A DNA stretch of 64,000 nucleotides from Candidatus Bathyarchaeota archaeon. GTDB lineage: Archaea > Thermoproteota > Bathyarchaeia > Bathyarchaeales > Bathycorpusculaceae. The stretch spans positions 1 to 64,000 of the forward strand of contig JAOZIA010000013.1 in NCBI GenBank assembly GCA_026014585.1, given 5' to 3'. The notes beneath the pieces were generated by a model. The model was not told the DNA's origin, searched no databases, and saw only the letters and a program-made list of their open reading frames with translations. Both the position numbers and the translations under genes were made by a program. Each line of letters begins with the position of its first letter. Within the stretch, counting starts at the first letter, position 1. Shown here one piece after another: positions 41,594 to 49,216 of the stretch.

Positions 41594-42304
41594 TTATAGA
41601 ACTCCAAGAAGCATGGCAGCTGCCATTATGATGAGGATTGCACCGCTGATTTTAGGAATATACCGCTCATATTTGCCGATGCGTTCTTTGACGCGTTCGT
41701 ACATTTTTATGCCCAAAACAGTCACCGCGATAAGCGCCGCAGCCACCGCTAACCCATACGCAACCATCAACAACACGGGATTAACGCCGCCAACCGCCAA
41801 AGCTAACAATGCAAACTCTTCCTCATGCGCAAACCCCAACACAAACGCGCAGCTTGCCAGCTTCCAAAGACTCATGTTGAGGCGTTTGGGATGTGTGTGC
41901 TCGTGTGTGTGATTGCCAAGGTCGTCGTGAGTGTGTTCGTGAAGGTGGGTTAAGTCGCAGGTGTTATCGTGGAAGTGCCCGTGTTGCCCTTCAAGCTCGG
42001 AAACAACCTTCTCTGTTAACATGCGAATACCTAAAATCACCAAGACTATGGCGGCGATGTAGGTTAAAATTGGGCTTGAGAAATCGTAAAATGAGCTAAC
42101 CACCACGTAGACGACCACGACGGCTATGGATGAGATGAAATGTGCAGCCGCCAAAATGCTTGAGCTGACAAAGGCGTAAAATGTTGGGCGCGTGGTTTTT
42201 GCTGAGTACAGTAGCGCCAGTGGCCATCCGTGTCCGGGTTCTAGCCCGTGAAGAAGTCCTATGATGATGACGCCGATGATGGATGCTTCAACGATTGCGC
42301 TCAT
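41594..42304 (-). CDS. NicO-type nickel/cobalt membrane transporter
   Basis: 236 residues with about six transmembrane helices. The metal motif HGLEPGHG (19-26) in the first helix is typical of NicO/RcnA proteins, and a cytoplasmic or outward loop (106-140) holds 11 histidines and one cysteine. FAHEEEFALLAL in the fourth helix is a second likely metal site. As the last gene of the cbiMNQO operon (4-nt overlap with cbiO) it may export excess cobalt or assist uptake; direction cannot be read from sequence. Confidence 0.78.
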   Translation of the reverse strand: MSAIVEASIIGVIIIGLLHGLEPGHGWPLALLYSAKTTRPTFYAFVSSSILAAAHFISSIAVVVVYVVVSSFYDFSSPILTYIAAIVLVILGIRMLTEKVVSELEGQHGHFHDNTCDLTHLHEHTHDDLGNHTHEHTHPKRLNMSLWKLASCAFVLGFAHEEEFALLALAVGGVNPVLLMVAYGLAVAAALIAVTVLGIKMYERVKERIGKYERYIPKISGAILIIMAAAMLLGVL

Positions 42305-43173
42305 TTGCTTTCATTCTTAGTTGTTTGAGTGTTGTTGTCGTTTAGGAGTTTGAGGATGGCTTTTCGGGATTCACTAATCGTTAAAGGCAAAGCCTCTCCA
42401 ATGGGCAAATTGTCTTCGGTTTTCAAAACCTCAAAGAGGTGCGTTAGGCGTGGCGAACGTAAATTCACTTTCCTAATCAGCTCACTATCAGAGAAAGTTT
42501 CTTTAGGGGTACCCTCAGAAACCAGTTTACCCCTGTTTAGAATAAACATTTTCGTTGCAAACAATGGCACCATGTCCACGTCGTGGGTTGCCAGCAGAAG
42601 CGTTATGTCCTTTTCCTTGTTTAGCTGCAAGAGCAAGTGCAGGATTTCGCTGGTGGCTCGAGGGTCAAGATTAGAGGTTGGTTCATCCATGATGATGATT
42701 TCTGGCTCCATCGCCAAAACACCCGCAAGAGCAACCCGTTTCTTTTGCCCGAGACTAAGAAAATGCGGCGGTTTTTCTTCAAACTCTGCCATACCAACAA
42801 CTTGCAAGGCATCTACAACGATTTTTTTGACCTGCTCGGGCGCAATCCCAAGGTTTAGAGGACCAAACGCAACGTCTTGTTTTACGGTGGGGGCGAAGAG
42901 TTGGTCGTTTGGGTCTTGGAAAACAAATCCTACGCGGCGTCGTAGTTCAAGCAAGCCTTTGCCGCTGTATTGTAGGGGTTGTTCTTCGAAGTAAATGTTG
43001 CCTGATGTGGGTTTTAGGATGCCGTTGAAGTGGTTGAGGAGCGTGGTTTTTCCTGAACCGTTCGTACCCAAAAGTGCGATACGCTCACCTTTCTCAAAAC
43101 CCAATGTAACGTTATCTAATGCGGTTGTTCCATCTGAATACTGATGTACAAGATTTTCTACTCTAAACAGCAT
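42301..43173 (-). CDS. cbiO: cobalt ECF transporter ATPase
   Basis: 290 residues. Walker A LLGTNGSGKTTLLNHF, Q-loop FVFQDPNDQLFAPTV, signature SLGQKKRVALAGVLAMEP, Walker B IIIMDEPTSNLDP and switch LLATHDVDMVPLF. The signature has SLGQK rather than LSGGQ, common in CbiO. Works with CbiQ and CbiMN. Confidence 0.94.
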   Translation of the reverse strand: MLFRVENLVHQYSDGTTALDNVTLGFEKGERIALLGTNGSGKTTLLNHFNGILKPTSGNIYFEEQPLQYSGKGLLELRRRVGFVFQDPNDQLFAPTVKQDVAFGPLNLGIAPEQVKKIVVDALQVVGMAEFEEKPPHFLSLGQKKRVALAGVLAMEPEIIIMDEPTSNLDPRATSEILHLLLQLNKEKDITLLLATHDVDMVPLFATKMFILNRGKLVSEGTPKETFSDSELIRKVNLRSPRLTHLFEVLKTEDNLPIGEALPLTISESRKAILKLLNDNNTQTTKNESK

Positions 43174-43174
43174 T

Positions 43175-43978
43175 TTACAATACGACTCCCATGTTTAATG
43201 TTAAAAAGACGCCAGCCACAAGACAAACCTCAAACAGCACAATCGCCGCAAGTACAACCAAGTTTGGTTTAGGTAAGTCCTCAAGAACATGAATGGTTCC
43301 ATCATAACCCCGTGCATTCATCGCCACAAACGTGCGCTCACCTTGCTCTAGCATTCGAATGAAAAGGTTGCTTGCAAGCAGGGCTAAGCCGCGGATTTTT
43401 TTTATCCAGCCGCCTTTGCCCATTCGCATGGTTTGGGCAGTAGTCATTTGTGCGGCGACTTCTAGGAACACGAAGATGTATCGGTAGATTAGCAGGGATA
43501 TTTCTGTTAGTACTTGTGGAACATGGGCGCGTCTTAGGATTATGCTTAGGTCCATTATTGATGTGGTTAGGACTAAGAAGAACAGGCAGGAAATGGCGCC
43601 TTGGACTCTTAGGAATATGGTTAAGGCAAAGGTTATGCCTTCTTTGAAAATTGTCCATGTGAACCATGGAAAGGTCACTTGTGCAAAGGGTGTGCCGCCT
43701 GAACCCCAGAATAAACCGAGAATTATGCAGGTTAACCCAACCATAAAAGTGGGGTAAGCGAGCAGGTCAAGGTAGAAGTGAGGTTTTATTCGTACATAAC
43801 CCAAAGTTAAAGTTGTGAATATGCAAAAAACTATGATTGGCACAATGATTGTTTGAGAACAAACCGTCACAATTAAGGTGGTTAAGGCAAAAAAAGCCTT
43901 GGTTATGGGGCTACATTTGGCTATTTTGTTTGTGTATGCGTATCTGTCGATTTGGGCGTAGTAGTCGCTATGAGCCAT
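43175..43978 (-). CDS. cbiQ: cobalt ECF transporter transmembrane subunit
   Basis: 267 residues, five to six hydrophobic segments. RRAHVPQVLTEISLLIYRYIF and MRMGKGGWIKKIRGLALL are the T-component coupling helices; ERTFVAMNARGYDG is the second Ala-Arg-Gly motif. Adjacent to cbiO (1-nt gap). Confidence 0.92.
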   Translation of the reverse strand: MAHSDYYAQIDRYAYTNKIAKCSPITKAFFALTTLIVTVCSQTIIVPIIVFCIFTTLTLGYVRIKPHFYLDLLAYPTFMVGLTCIILGLFWGSGGTPFAQVTFPWFTWTIFKEGITFALTIFLRVQGAISCLFFLVLTTSIMDLSIILRRAHVPQVLTEISLLIYRYIFVFLEVAAQMTTAQTMRMGKGGWIKKIRGLALLASNLFIRMLEQGERTFVAMNARGYDGTIHVLEDLPKPNLVVLAAIVLFEVCLVAGVFLTLNMGVVL

Positions 43979-44003
43979 CTGAGCCTTTCAACCAAGTTTA
44001 CTG

Positions 44004-44294
44004 CTATTGGGTGTCCTTTATTTCTTTTTTCACTCTTTTTCCTCGTTCATACCCGACGAAGTAGCCTATGATCATGGCACCGATTGCTGCTTGCAGCGCA
44101 AACAGTAGGCTTTCGATTTCACCGCTTGGGGGTTCCCAAATGGGACTAAACCATGGTTCATATCCTGCATCAGTAATTGCGTCGTCTGCAGCACCGTCTG
44201 CTCCGCCATATTCTGCGTTTGGAGCAATAATCAATGGAATGACAAAGATAATGATGCAAACAGCAATCAAGACGAGATAGTGTTTGCTGTTCAT
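44004..44294 (-). CDS. cbiN: cobalt transport protein CbiN
   Basis: 96 residues, two transmembrane helices joined by an extracytoplasmic loop ([20 protein letters not shown], then [20 protein letters not shown]), the CbiN signature. It helps load Co(II) into CbiM. ATGA overlap with cbiM. Confidence 0.93.
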   Translation of the reverse strand: MNSKHYLVLIAVCIIIFVIPLIIAPNAEYGGADGAADDAITDAGYEPWFSPIWEPPSGEIESLLFALQAAIGAMIIGYFVGYERGKRVKKEIKDTQ

Positions 44295-44980
44295 TGCTTT
44301 GCCTCCTTTGCGCCTTTACCAGGTAGCTTTATCACTTTGAGTGCAGCTAACAGTTGACCTTTGTATTTTGACAGGAAGTCAAAGAGTATTACTGCCAGTA
44401 TGCCTTCACCGATTGCTAAGGGAATCTGTGTTACTGCAAATATGCCGCCGAACAGTAGGAAGCTATCGACAAATCCGCCAGCTACAGGGAGTGCCAATGC
44501 CATCTGGAATGATGTGACAACGTATGTGAATAAGTCGCCGAATGTTGCTGCTAAGAATATGCCTATGTGACGTGGAACGTTGAGTTTTTTGCATGCTATC
44601 CATATGCCGTATGCTAGAAATGGACCTGCTATACCCATTGAGAAGAGGTTTGCGCCAAGAGTTGTTAAGCCTCCGTGTGCCAGTAGTAGAGCTTGGAAAG
44701 TTAGGACGATAAGCGAGAGCACCGCGGTTATGCCGGGTCCAACGATTACAGCGGATAAGCCTGCGCCTGTGGGGTGTGAGCAGCTGCCTGTTACGGAGGG
44801 TAGTTTGAGTGCTGATAGGACAAAGATGAATGCACCCATTAGTGCGAGCAGCGGTTTTGACTCGGGGACTGCTTTTGTTACTTTGGATATTCTGTAGATT
44901 CCGTATATTACGATTGGTATTGAGATTATGAACCATATTTCCCACCATGGGTGGGGTAGAACGCCTTCCATTATGTGCAT
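44291..44980 (-). CDS. cbiM: cobalt-binding S component CbiM
   Basis: 229 residues. ATG 44980 is chosen over the upstream ATG (45022) because the family needs Met1-His2 at the extreme N-terminus for cobalt binding: [14 protein letters not shown]. Further metal-site motifs are SHPTGAG (in [14 protein letters not shown]) and [20 protein letters not shown]. First gene of the operon. Confidence 0.94.
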   Translation of the reverse strand: MHIMEGVLPHPWWEIWFIISIPIVIYGIYRISKVTKAVPESKPLLALMGAFIFVLSALKLPSVTGSCSHPTGAGLSAVIVGPGITAVLSLIVLTFQALLLAHGGLTTLGANLFSMGIAGPFLAYGIWIACKKLNVPRHIGIFLAATFGDLFTYVVTSFQMALALPVAGGFVDSFLLFGGIFAVTQIPLAIGEGILAVILFDFLSKYKGQLLAALKVIKLPGKGAKEAKQ

Positions 44981-45022
44981 GTGTCTATTGCCTCGTTCTT
45001 TTCTGGATGGATTATCCAACAA

Positions 45023-45061
45023 GCTTATAAACCTTCATTTAACTTAGGTTAACATTAAGTT
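45023..45061. promoter_or_regulatory. cbiM promoter and inverted repeat between cbiM and the divergent regulator
   Basis: Minus-strand aaggtttataagc (45023-45035) is a strong TATA/BRE for cbiM, leaving a leader of about 23 nt. AACTTA (45041-45046) and TAAGTT (45056-45061) form an inverted repeat around GGTTAACAT, lying 6-26 nt upstream of that box and 9-30 nt before the regulator's ATG. It is well placed as an operator for both directions. Confidence 0.55.
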
Positions 45062-45069
45062 GAACACTT

Positions 45070-45927
45070 ATGCACAAGAAACTCGACCCCCTACTACGAG
45101 ACAAAGGAGAATTCACCAGATTTCAAATTCTCCTAGAAGTCATGTGCAACCAACCTCACATTAAACAAAAAGACATCAGCGACAAACTTGGTATAACCAT
45201 TCAAGCTGTGAGTAAGTATTTTAAAAAACTCCAAAAAGAAGGCTACCTCGAATCAGGCGACGAACGCGCAAACTACCACCTAACACCCAAAGCAGTAGCA
45301 AAACTCAAAGACGACCTAAGAAACATGGAAAACTACACCAACACCATCAAAAACCAAATAAAAATAGAACGCGCCTGGCCAGCAATCGCAACCGAACCTG
45401 TAAAGGCAGAACAAGAAGTAGGGTTAGTCATGAAAGAAGGCGTCATGTACACTGTACCTATAGGCAGCACAGTTACTGATGCTAAAGCCATAACGCTCTC
45501 CGACGCCAAAGCAGGCGAAGATTTAGGCTTAAAAGACATGCAAGGCAAAGTCAAAGTCAAGCAAGGTAAAATCCTAATTGTTAAGCTGCCCAGCATACGC
45601 AAAGGCGGTTCACGTGCAGTAGACCTCGAAAAAGTTAAAGAGTTATATGACGAGTTCAAACCCGACCGTATAGGCGTTATGGGTGCTGTGGGGCGCGCTG
45701 TTCTAGCCAAACTGGGCTTAAAAGCAGACATCGAATTTGGAATCAGTCGCTCCGCCGCAATCGCTGCTTCAAGGGGATTGGATATTTTTGTGCTGGTAGT
45801 TGGTAGGATGAGCAACCGCATGACACAGGAAATTGAAAACATTAACATGAAAAATATTACCAAAATAACTTATGAGGTGCGGGACGCCAAAATCATTCAG
45901 ACGCCAGAAGACGCCCTAACTCGTTAA
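45070..45927 (+). CDS. winged-helix regulator with C-terminal sensor domain, probable cobalt regulator
   Basis: 285 residues. N-terminal winged helix (about 15-80): QKDISDKLGITIQAVSKYFKKL, wing YLESGDERANYHLT. The remainder (about 115-285) has VGLVMKEGVMYTVPIGSTV, KILIVKLPSIRKGGSRAV, RIGVMGAVGRAVLAKLG and SRGLDIFVLVVGRMSNRM, as in the COG1497 group of archaeal predicted regulators. Being divergent from cbiMNQO across 90 nt with an inverted repeat, it likely controls that operon; the ligand (cobalt or a corrinoid) is inferred. Confidence 0.75.
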   Translation: MHKKLDPLLRDKGEFTRFQILLEVMCNQPHIKQKDISDKLGITIQAVSKYFKKLQKEGYLESGDERANYHLTPKAVAKLKDDLRNMENYTNTIKNQIKIERAWPAIATEPVKAEQEVGLVMKEGVMYTVPIGSTVTDAKAITLSDAKAGEDLGLKDMQGKVKVKQGKILIVKLPSIRKGGSRAVDLEKVKELYDEFKPDRIGVMGAVGRAVLAKLGLKADIEFGISRSAAIAASRGLDIFVLVVGRMSNRMTQEIENINMKNITKITYEVRDAKIIQTPEDALTR

Positions 45928-46759
45928 GATTATCAAACATGACACAGTGACCCTTCCCGGTGAAAATCTCCAAATCCGCAGACACCGCAAGAGCAATCGC
46001 GTAGGCGTTACTTACTCGGCAGGTTTTGTCCTGTTCACCATGCCAAATATGCAGTTTCCCAGGTGGAACACGGGAAAAAGGCAAAGTCCATGGTTTTAAG
46101 AAAAGCTTATGCTCCTCAACAGTTGAGTCTACATCCTGACGGAAAGCCTCCACCATCGACTGATACATCAGGGGCATCCATGCAGAATCAGAAAAAAATT
46201 CTAAATCCCTCTGTGAACAACCATGAAGCAGTTGCCTGCCCTGTGGCGTCCGCAAAAAAACCTTTAAATCACCATTTGCCCTGAGCAGTTGACGGCGAAG
46301 CCCCTTCATAGCTATACGCCCAATAAAGGGAAATTTCATTAAGTAACGGGCGAAGGGTACATCATGCGCAGTTGAGGCATCAAAAGGCAATGATGGTGCA
46401 CCAACGATTACTGCATTGGTTACTTTTTTTGGAAAAAAAGAAAGGTACGCAAGAGCAAAGGCGCCGCCGCCAGACCAACCTAGCACTGCAAATTGCCTAA
46501 TGCCCAAATGGCTAGTGACATAGTTGACGTCTACGTTGAAGTCTTGCAGGCTTTTTCGGTGCTTAAAGCTGGATAAGCCATAGCCTGGACGGTCAATACT
46601 GATTATTTGCAGTTGAGCATCTTCGGCTAATTTTTTTAGCAGTAAAGCTTCTAAGCGGCTGCTGGCGGTTCCATGAAAATACACCACAGGCTGCCCCGAA
46701 CCCACTACTAGGTAGCCGAGTTTGCGCCCGTCAGGCAAAGATAGGACTTGTCCGTTCAA
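45893..46759 (-). CDS. alpha/beta hydrolase
   Basis: 288 residues from TTG 46759. VVYFHGTASSRLEALLL (oxyanion), IDRPGYGLSS, nucleophile elbow VLGWSGGGAFALAY, HIWHGEQDKTCRV (acid) and GKGHCVMF (His). Typical proline-iminopeptidase/MhpC-like fold; substrate unknown. Its 3' end overlaps the regulator's 3' end by 35 nt on opposite strands. Confidence 0.85.
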   Translation of the reverse strand: MNGQVLSLPDGRKLGYLVVGSGQPVVYFHGTASSRLEALLLKKLAEDAQLQIISIDRPGYGLSSFKHRKSLQDFNVDVNYVTSHLGIRQFAVLGWSGGGAFALAYLSFFPKKVTNAVIVGAPSLPFDASTAHDVPFARYLMKFPFIGRIAMKGLRRQLLRANGDLKVFLRTPQGRQLLHGCSQRDLEFFSDSAWMPLMYQSMVEAFRQDVDSTVEEHKLFLKPWTLPFSRVPPGKLHIWHGEQDKTCRVSNAYAIALAVSADLEIFTGKGHCVMFDNLNELGRLLASE

Positions 46760-46818
46760 GTTTTGTCTCCGATACCTTTTGATTATGAAAGCTTGGTTAA
46801 TAAAAAATGGGTTGGTAG

Positions 46819-47565
46819 TTACACGCTGCTTTTCTTAAGAGATACCATGCAACCCACAAAGAAAATCACGCCGAAAATACAAAGCCCCACAAATGCCAAC
46901 CAAGGAAACGCTTGGTCCAGCACAGTTGCCCTTAACAGTTCGCTTGCATGTGTCAAAGGCAACAGGTACAGGGCTGCTTTTGCAACTTCAGGCAGTTGAT
47001 TTAGTGAGAAGAAGGTTCCGCACAGAAAAGTCATCGGCAGTATCACCAGTGTGCTAAAAGTGCTCATGCCCTGATGTGAAGTGATAACCAACGCAATCAA
47101 CACTCCAAACAGGCCAAATACGAAGCAGGAAAGCAGTAGCATCACAAAGAAGAGCGGGCTGATTGCTAAGGTGGGAACGAGTACGAAGCCCACAGCGAGT
47201 ACGGCAAGTGAGCTAATCATGCCTCTGATGACTCCGATTAGGGCTTTGCCTATAACGATGGATTCTAAGCTTACAGGTGACATGAGCAGTTCGTCAAAGC
47301 TTTTGTAGAAGAATTTGTCAACTTGCAGTTTTGAGGCGGCGCCGTTAAAGCTGATTGAAAACGCCGTTAACGCTACGATACCGGGGATAACAAAGGCTAG
47401 ATAGTTAATGTTATCCACAGTCAAGTCACGCCCTAGCCCGTAGCCGAAAGCAACCAAGTACAATAACGGCAACATGAGGCTGGTGGCAACTGTGCTTTTC
47501 CAGTGGCGGCGCATGTTACGCAAATCTACCCAAAGCACCGCATAAATATCACTTAGTGCGTTCAT
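46819..47565 (-). CDS. ABC-2 type transporter permease
   Basis: 248 residues, six transmembrane helices. FGYGLGRDLT, YLAFVIPGIVALTAFSISF, DELLMSPVSLESIVIGKAL and TFLCGTFFSLNQLPEVAKAALYL (seen in pieces) mark the DrrB/NodJ family. ATGA overlap with its ATPase. Likely exports a lipid-like or toxic compound. Confidence 0.9.
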   Translation of the reverse strand: MNALSDIYAVLWVDLRNMRRHWKSTVATSLMLPLLYLVAFGYGLGRDLTVDNINYLAFVIPGIVALTAFSISFNGAASKLQVDKFFYKSFDELLMSPVSLESIVIGKALIGVIRGMISSLAVLAVGFVLVPTLAISPLFFVMLLLSCFVFGLFGVLIALVITSHQGMSTFSTLVILPMTFLCGTFFSLNQLPEVAKAALYLLPLTHASELLRATVLDQAFPWLAFVGLCIFGVIFFVGCMVSLKKSSV

Positions 47566-48425
47566 TGGTCACCCACCTTCTCGCCGGTCTGTTCAATAAA
47601 CACGTCCTCAAGGTTAGAGTCACGGATGATAACGGTTTTAGCTTCTGAGGACACGGTTTTAACGTAACTGTTTGCGGCTTCACGGTCAGCAAAAAACTGA
47701 TAATTAGTTTTTTTATTCGCATCAAGCGTTTCAACCACAATTGAACCCAGTTTTCTGCGAAGCTCAAGGGGCTTATCAACAGCAATTAAGCGTCCATGAT
47801 GCATTATGCCTACACGGTCGCAAAGAACCTCGGCTTCTTCAATATAATGAGTTGTGAGGAAAATTGTTGTTCCATCACTGTTGAGGCGACGCATTAAATC
47901 CCACAAACGCCGTCTTGCTTGAGCATCCAACCCAACCGTGGGTTCATCTAAAAACAGCAGTTTAGGTTCATGAAGCAAGCTACAAACGATAGCAGCTTTC
48001 TTTTTCATTCCACCCGAGAGCATATCCACCATTTTATCGGCAGAATCAGTTAACTCCACGTACTCGAGCAACTCAGCTATGCGGGCTTTTCGTTTAGAAG
48101 CCTCAATATGGTGTATGCGAGCATGAAACTCCATGTTTTCCCTAACGGTCAAGTCACGGTCCAAACTCAAATGCTGCTGCACAACACCAATTACTTTTTT
48201 GACTTCGCCAGATTGCTTTGTAACATCAAAACCGCCAACAGAGGCAAATCCTGAAGTTGGCTGAGTTAGGGTGGTTAAGACACGGATGGTTGTTGTTTTT
48301 CCTGCACCGTTGGGTCCCAGAAAACCAAAAATTTCTCCGCTATGCACCAGCAGGTCCAGATTGTTTATGGCTTTAACGGTTCCATAGTTTTTTGTTAGGT
48401 TTTCAGTGTAAATACAATCAATCAC
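47562..48425 (-). CDS. ABC transporter ATPase (DrrA/NatA type)
   Basis: 287 residues from GTG 48425. Walker A FLGPNGAGKTTTIRVL, Q-loop VVQQHLSLDRDLT, signature MLSGGMKKKAAIVCSLL, Walker B LLFLDEPTVGLD, switch FLTTHYIEEAEVL, and the C-terminal accessory domain of the DrrA group. Begins 18 nt after cbiZ and is probably in the cobN transcript. Confidence 0.93.
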   Translation of the reverse strand: MIDCIYTENLTKNYGTVKAINNLDLLVHSGEIFGFLGPNGAGKTTTIRVLTTLTQPTSGFASVGGFDVTKQSGEVKKVIGVVQQHLSLDRDLTVRENMEFHARIHHIEASKRKARIAELLEYVELTDSADKMVDMLSGGMKKKAAIVCSLLHEPKLLFLDEPTVGLDAQARRRLWDLMRRLNSDGTTIFLTTHYIEEAEVLCDRVGIMHHGRLIAVDKPLELRRKLGSIVVETLDANKKTNYQFFADREAANSYVKTVSSEAKTVIIRDSNLEDVFIEQTGEKVGDQ

Positions 48426-48442
48426 GAAACGTTTGCACCTTG

Positions 48443-49195
48443 TTAGTTGTCATGTTTTTTTAATGCTTCTGCTACAGCAGTTTTAGCGGTAAACCCTATA
48501 AGCTCGCCCATTTTGGTGTGTCCACCTGTGTGGCGAATCAGAATTTTTGGGTCAACACCTGAAACAATAATCATGTTATCGGTTCCTGTGCCCGTAGCAC
48601 CTACCTTAGGAGTAGGTGTGCTTCTATAATTTAAGTCTTGAAGCGCAGCGGTTTTGCCTTCCGTAGCAGTCACAAGTGCCCGCGCCATGGCACCCCAAGT
48701 CAAGTACGCGTTGGTTAAGATTAGGATGTTTATGGTACCGGGTTTAGCTTGAAAAGCCTCTTCTTTTTCAGTCCAAAGACCCTTATCCACACCTGCTCGG
48801 AGCGCATTATTTCGTGCACCACCAGTTGCAATACAGCAAACATGGAGATCTTCAAATGATTGTTCACAGAAAGCCACTTTCTCCATGTCCACACCTGTGC
48901 TTATGAAGGTAATGTTGCTACGGCGGATTCCTAAAGTTGAGGGCAGGCGCCTGACGAATTTGGCGTATTCGGTTAAGCACATTGTTTTGTTAGATAGGGC
49001 ACCTGGAACGTACACGTTTGCTACGTTGCTTACTCGTTTGACTCCATCAAGTGTTGAGAGCACTCGTCGTTTTTCGCCAAACGAAACAAGTGTTGTGTTT
49101 AAGATTATGCCGTCATATTGATGGTAGATTACCTTGGCATCTGCTTCTTTAAATTGCAAATTCAATTTGGTTTCTTTGAATCTTGTAGACTTCAT
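48443..49195 (-). CDS. cbiZ: adenosylcobinamide amidohydrolase
   Basis: 250 residues from ATG 49195. ISTGVDMEKVAFC, CCIATGGARNNALRAG, NILILTNAYLTWGAMARAL, TEGKTAALQDLNYRS and ATGTGTDNMIIVSG are clear CbiZ motifs. CbiZ cuts the aminopropanol or pseudo-coenzyme tail from imported corrinoids so that they can be rebuilt. Directly follows cobN (21 nt), tying cobN to corrinoid salvage. Confidence 0.94.
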   Translation of the reverse strand: MKSTRFKETKLNLQFKEADAKVIYHQYDGIILNTTLVSFGEKRRVLSTLDGVKRVSNVANVYVPGALSNKTMCLTEYAKFVRRLPSTLGIRRSNITFISTGVDMEKVAFCEQSFEDLHVCCIATGGARNNALRAGVDKGLWTEKEEAFQAKPGTINILILTNAYLTWGAMARALVTATEGKTAALQDLNYRSTPTPKVGATGTGTDNMIIVSGVDPKILIRHTGGHTKMGELIGFTAKTAVAEALKKHDN

Positions 49196-49216
49196 CGTTC
49201 TATTTTTCTCCAATTG

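Noticed and set aside
41571-41600. tRNA-like T-arm (gggatttgaatcc)
   Set aside because: No matching acceptor, D or anticodon arms flank it, and it overlaps the NicO gene end.
46748-47565. Plus-strand frames across the ABC-2 permease and promoter of the hydrolase
   Set aside because: They are antisense shadows of well-supported minus-strand genes, with no ribosome sites or recognisable motifs.
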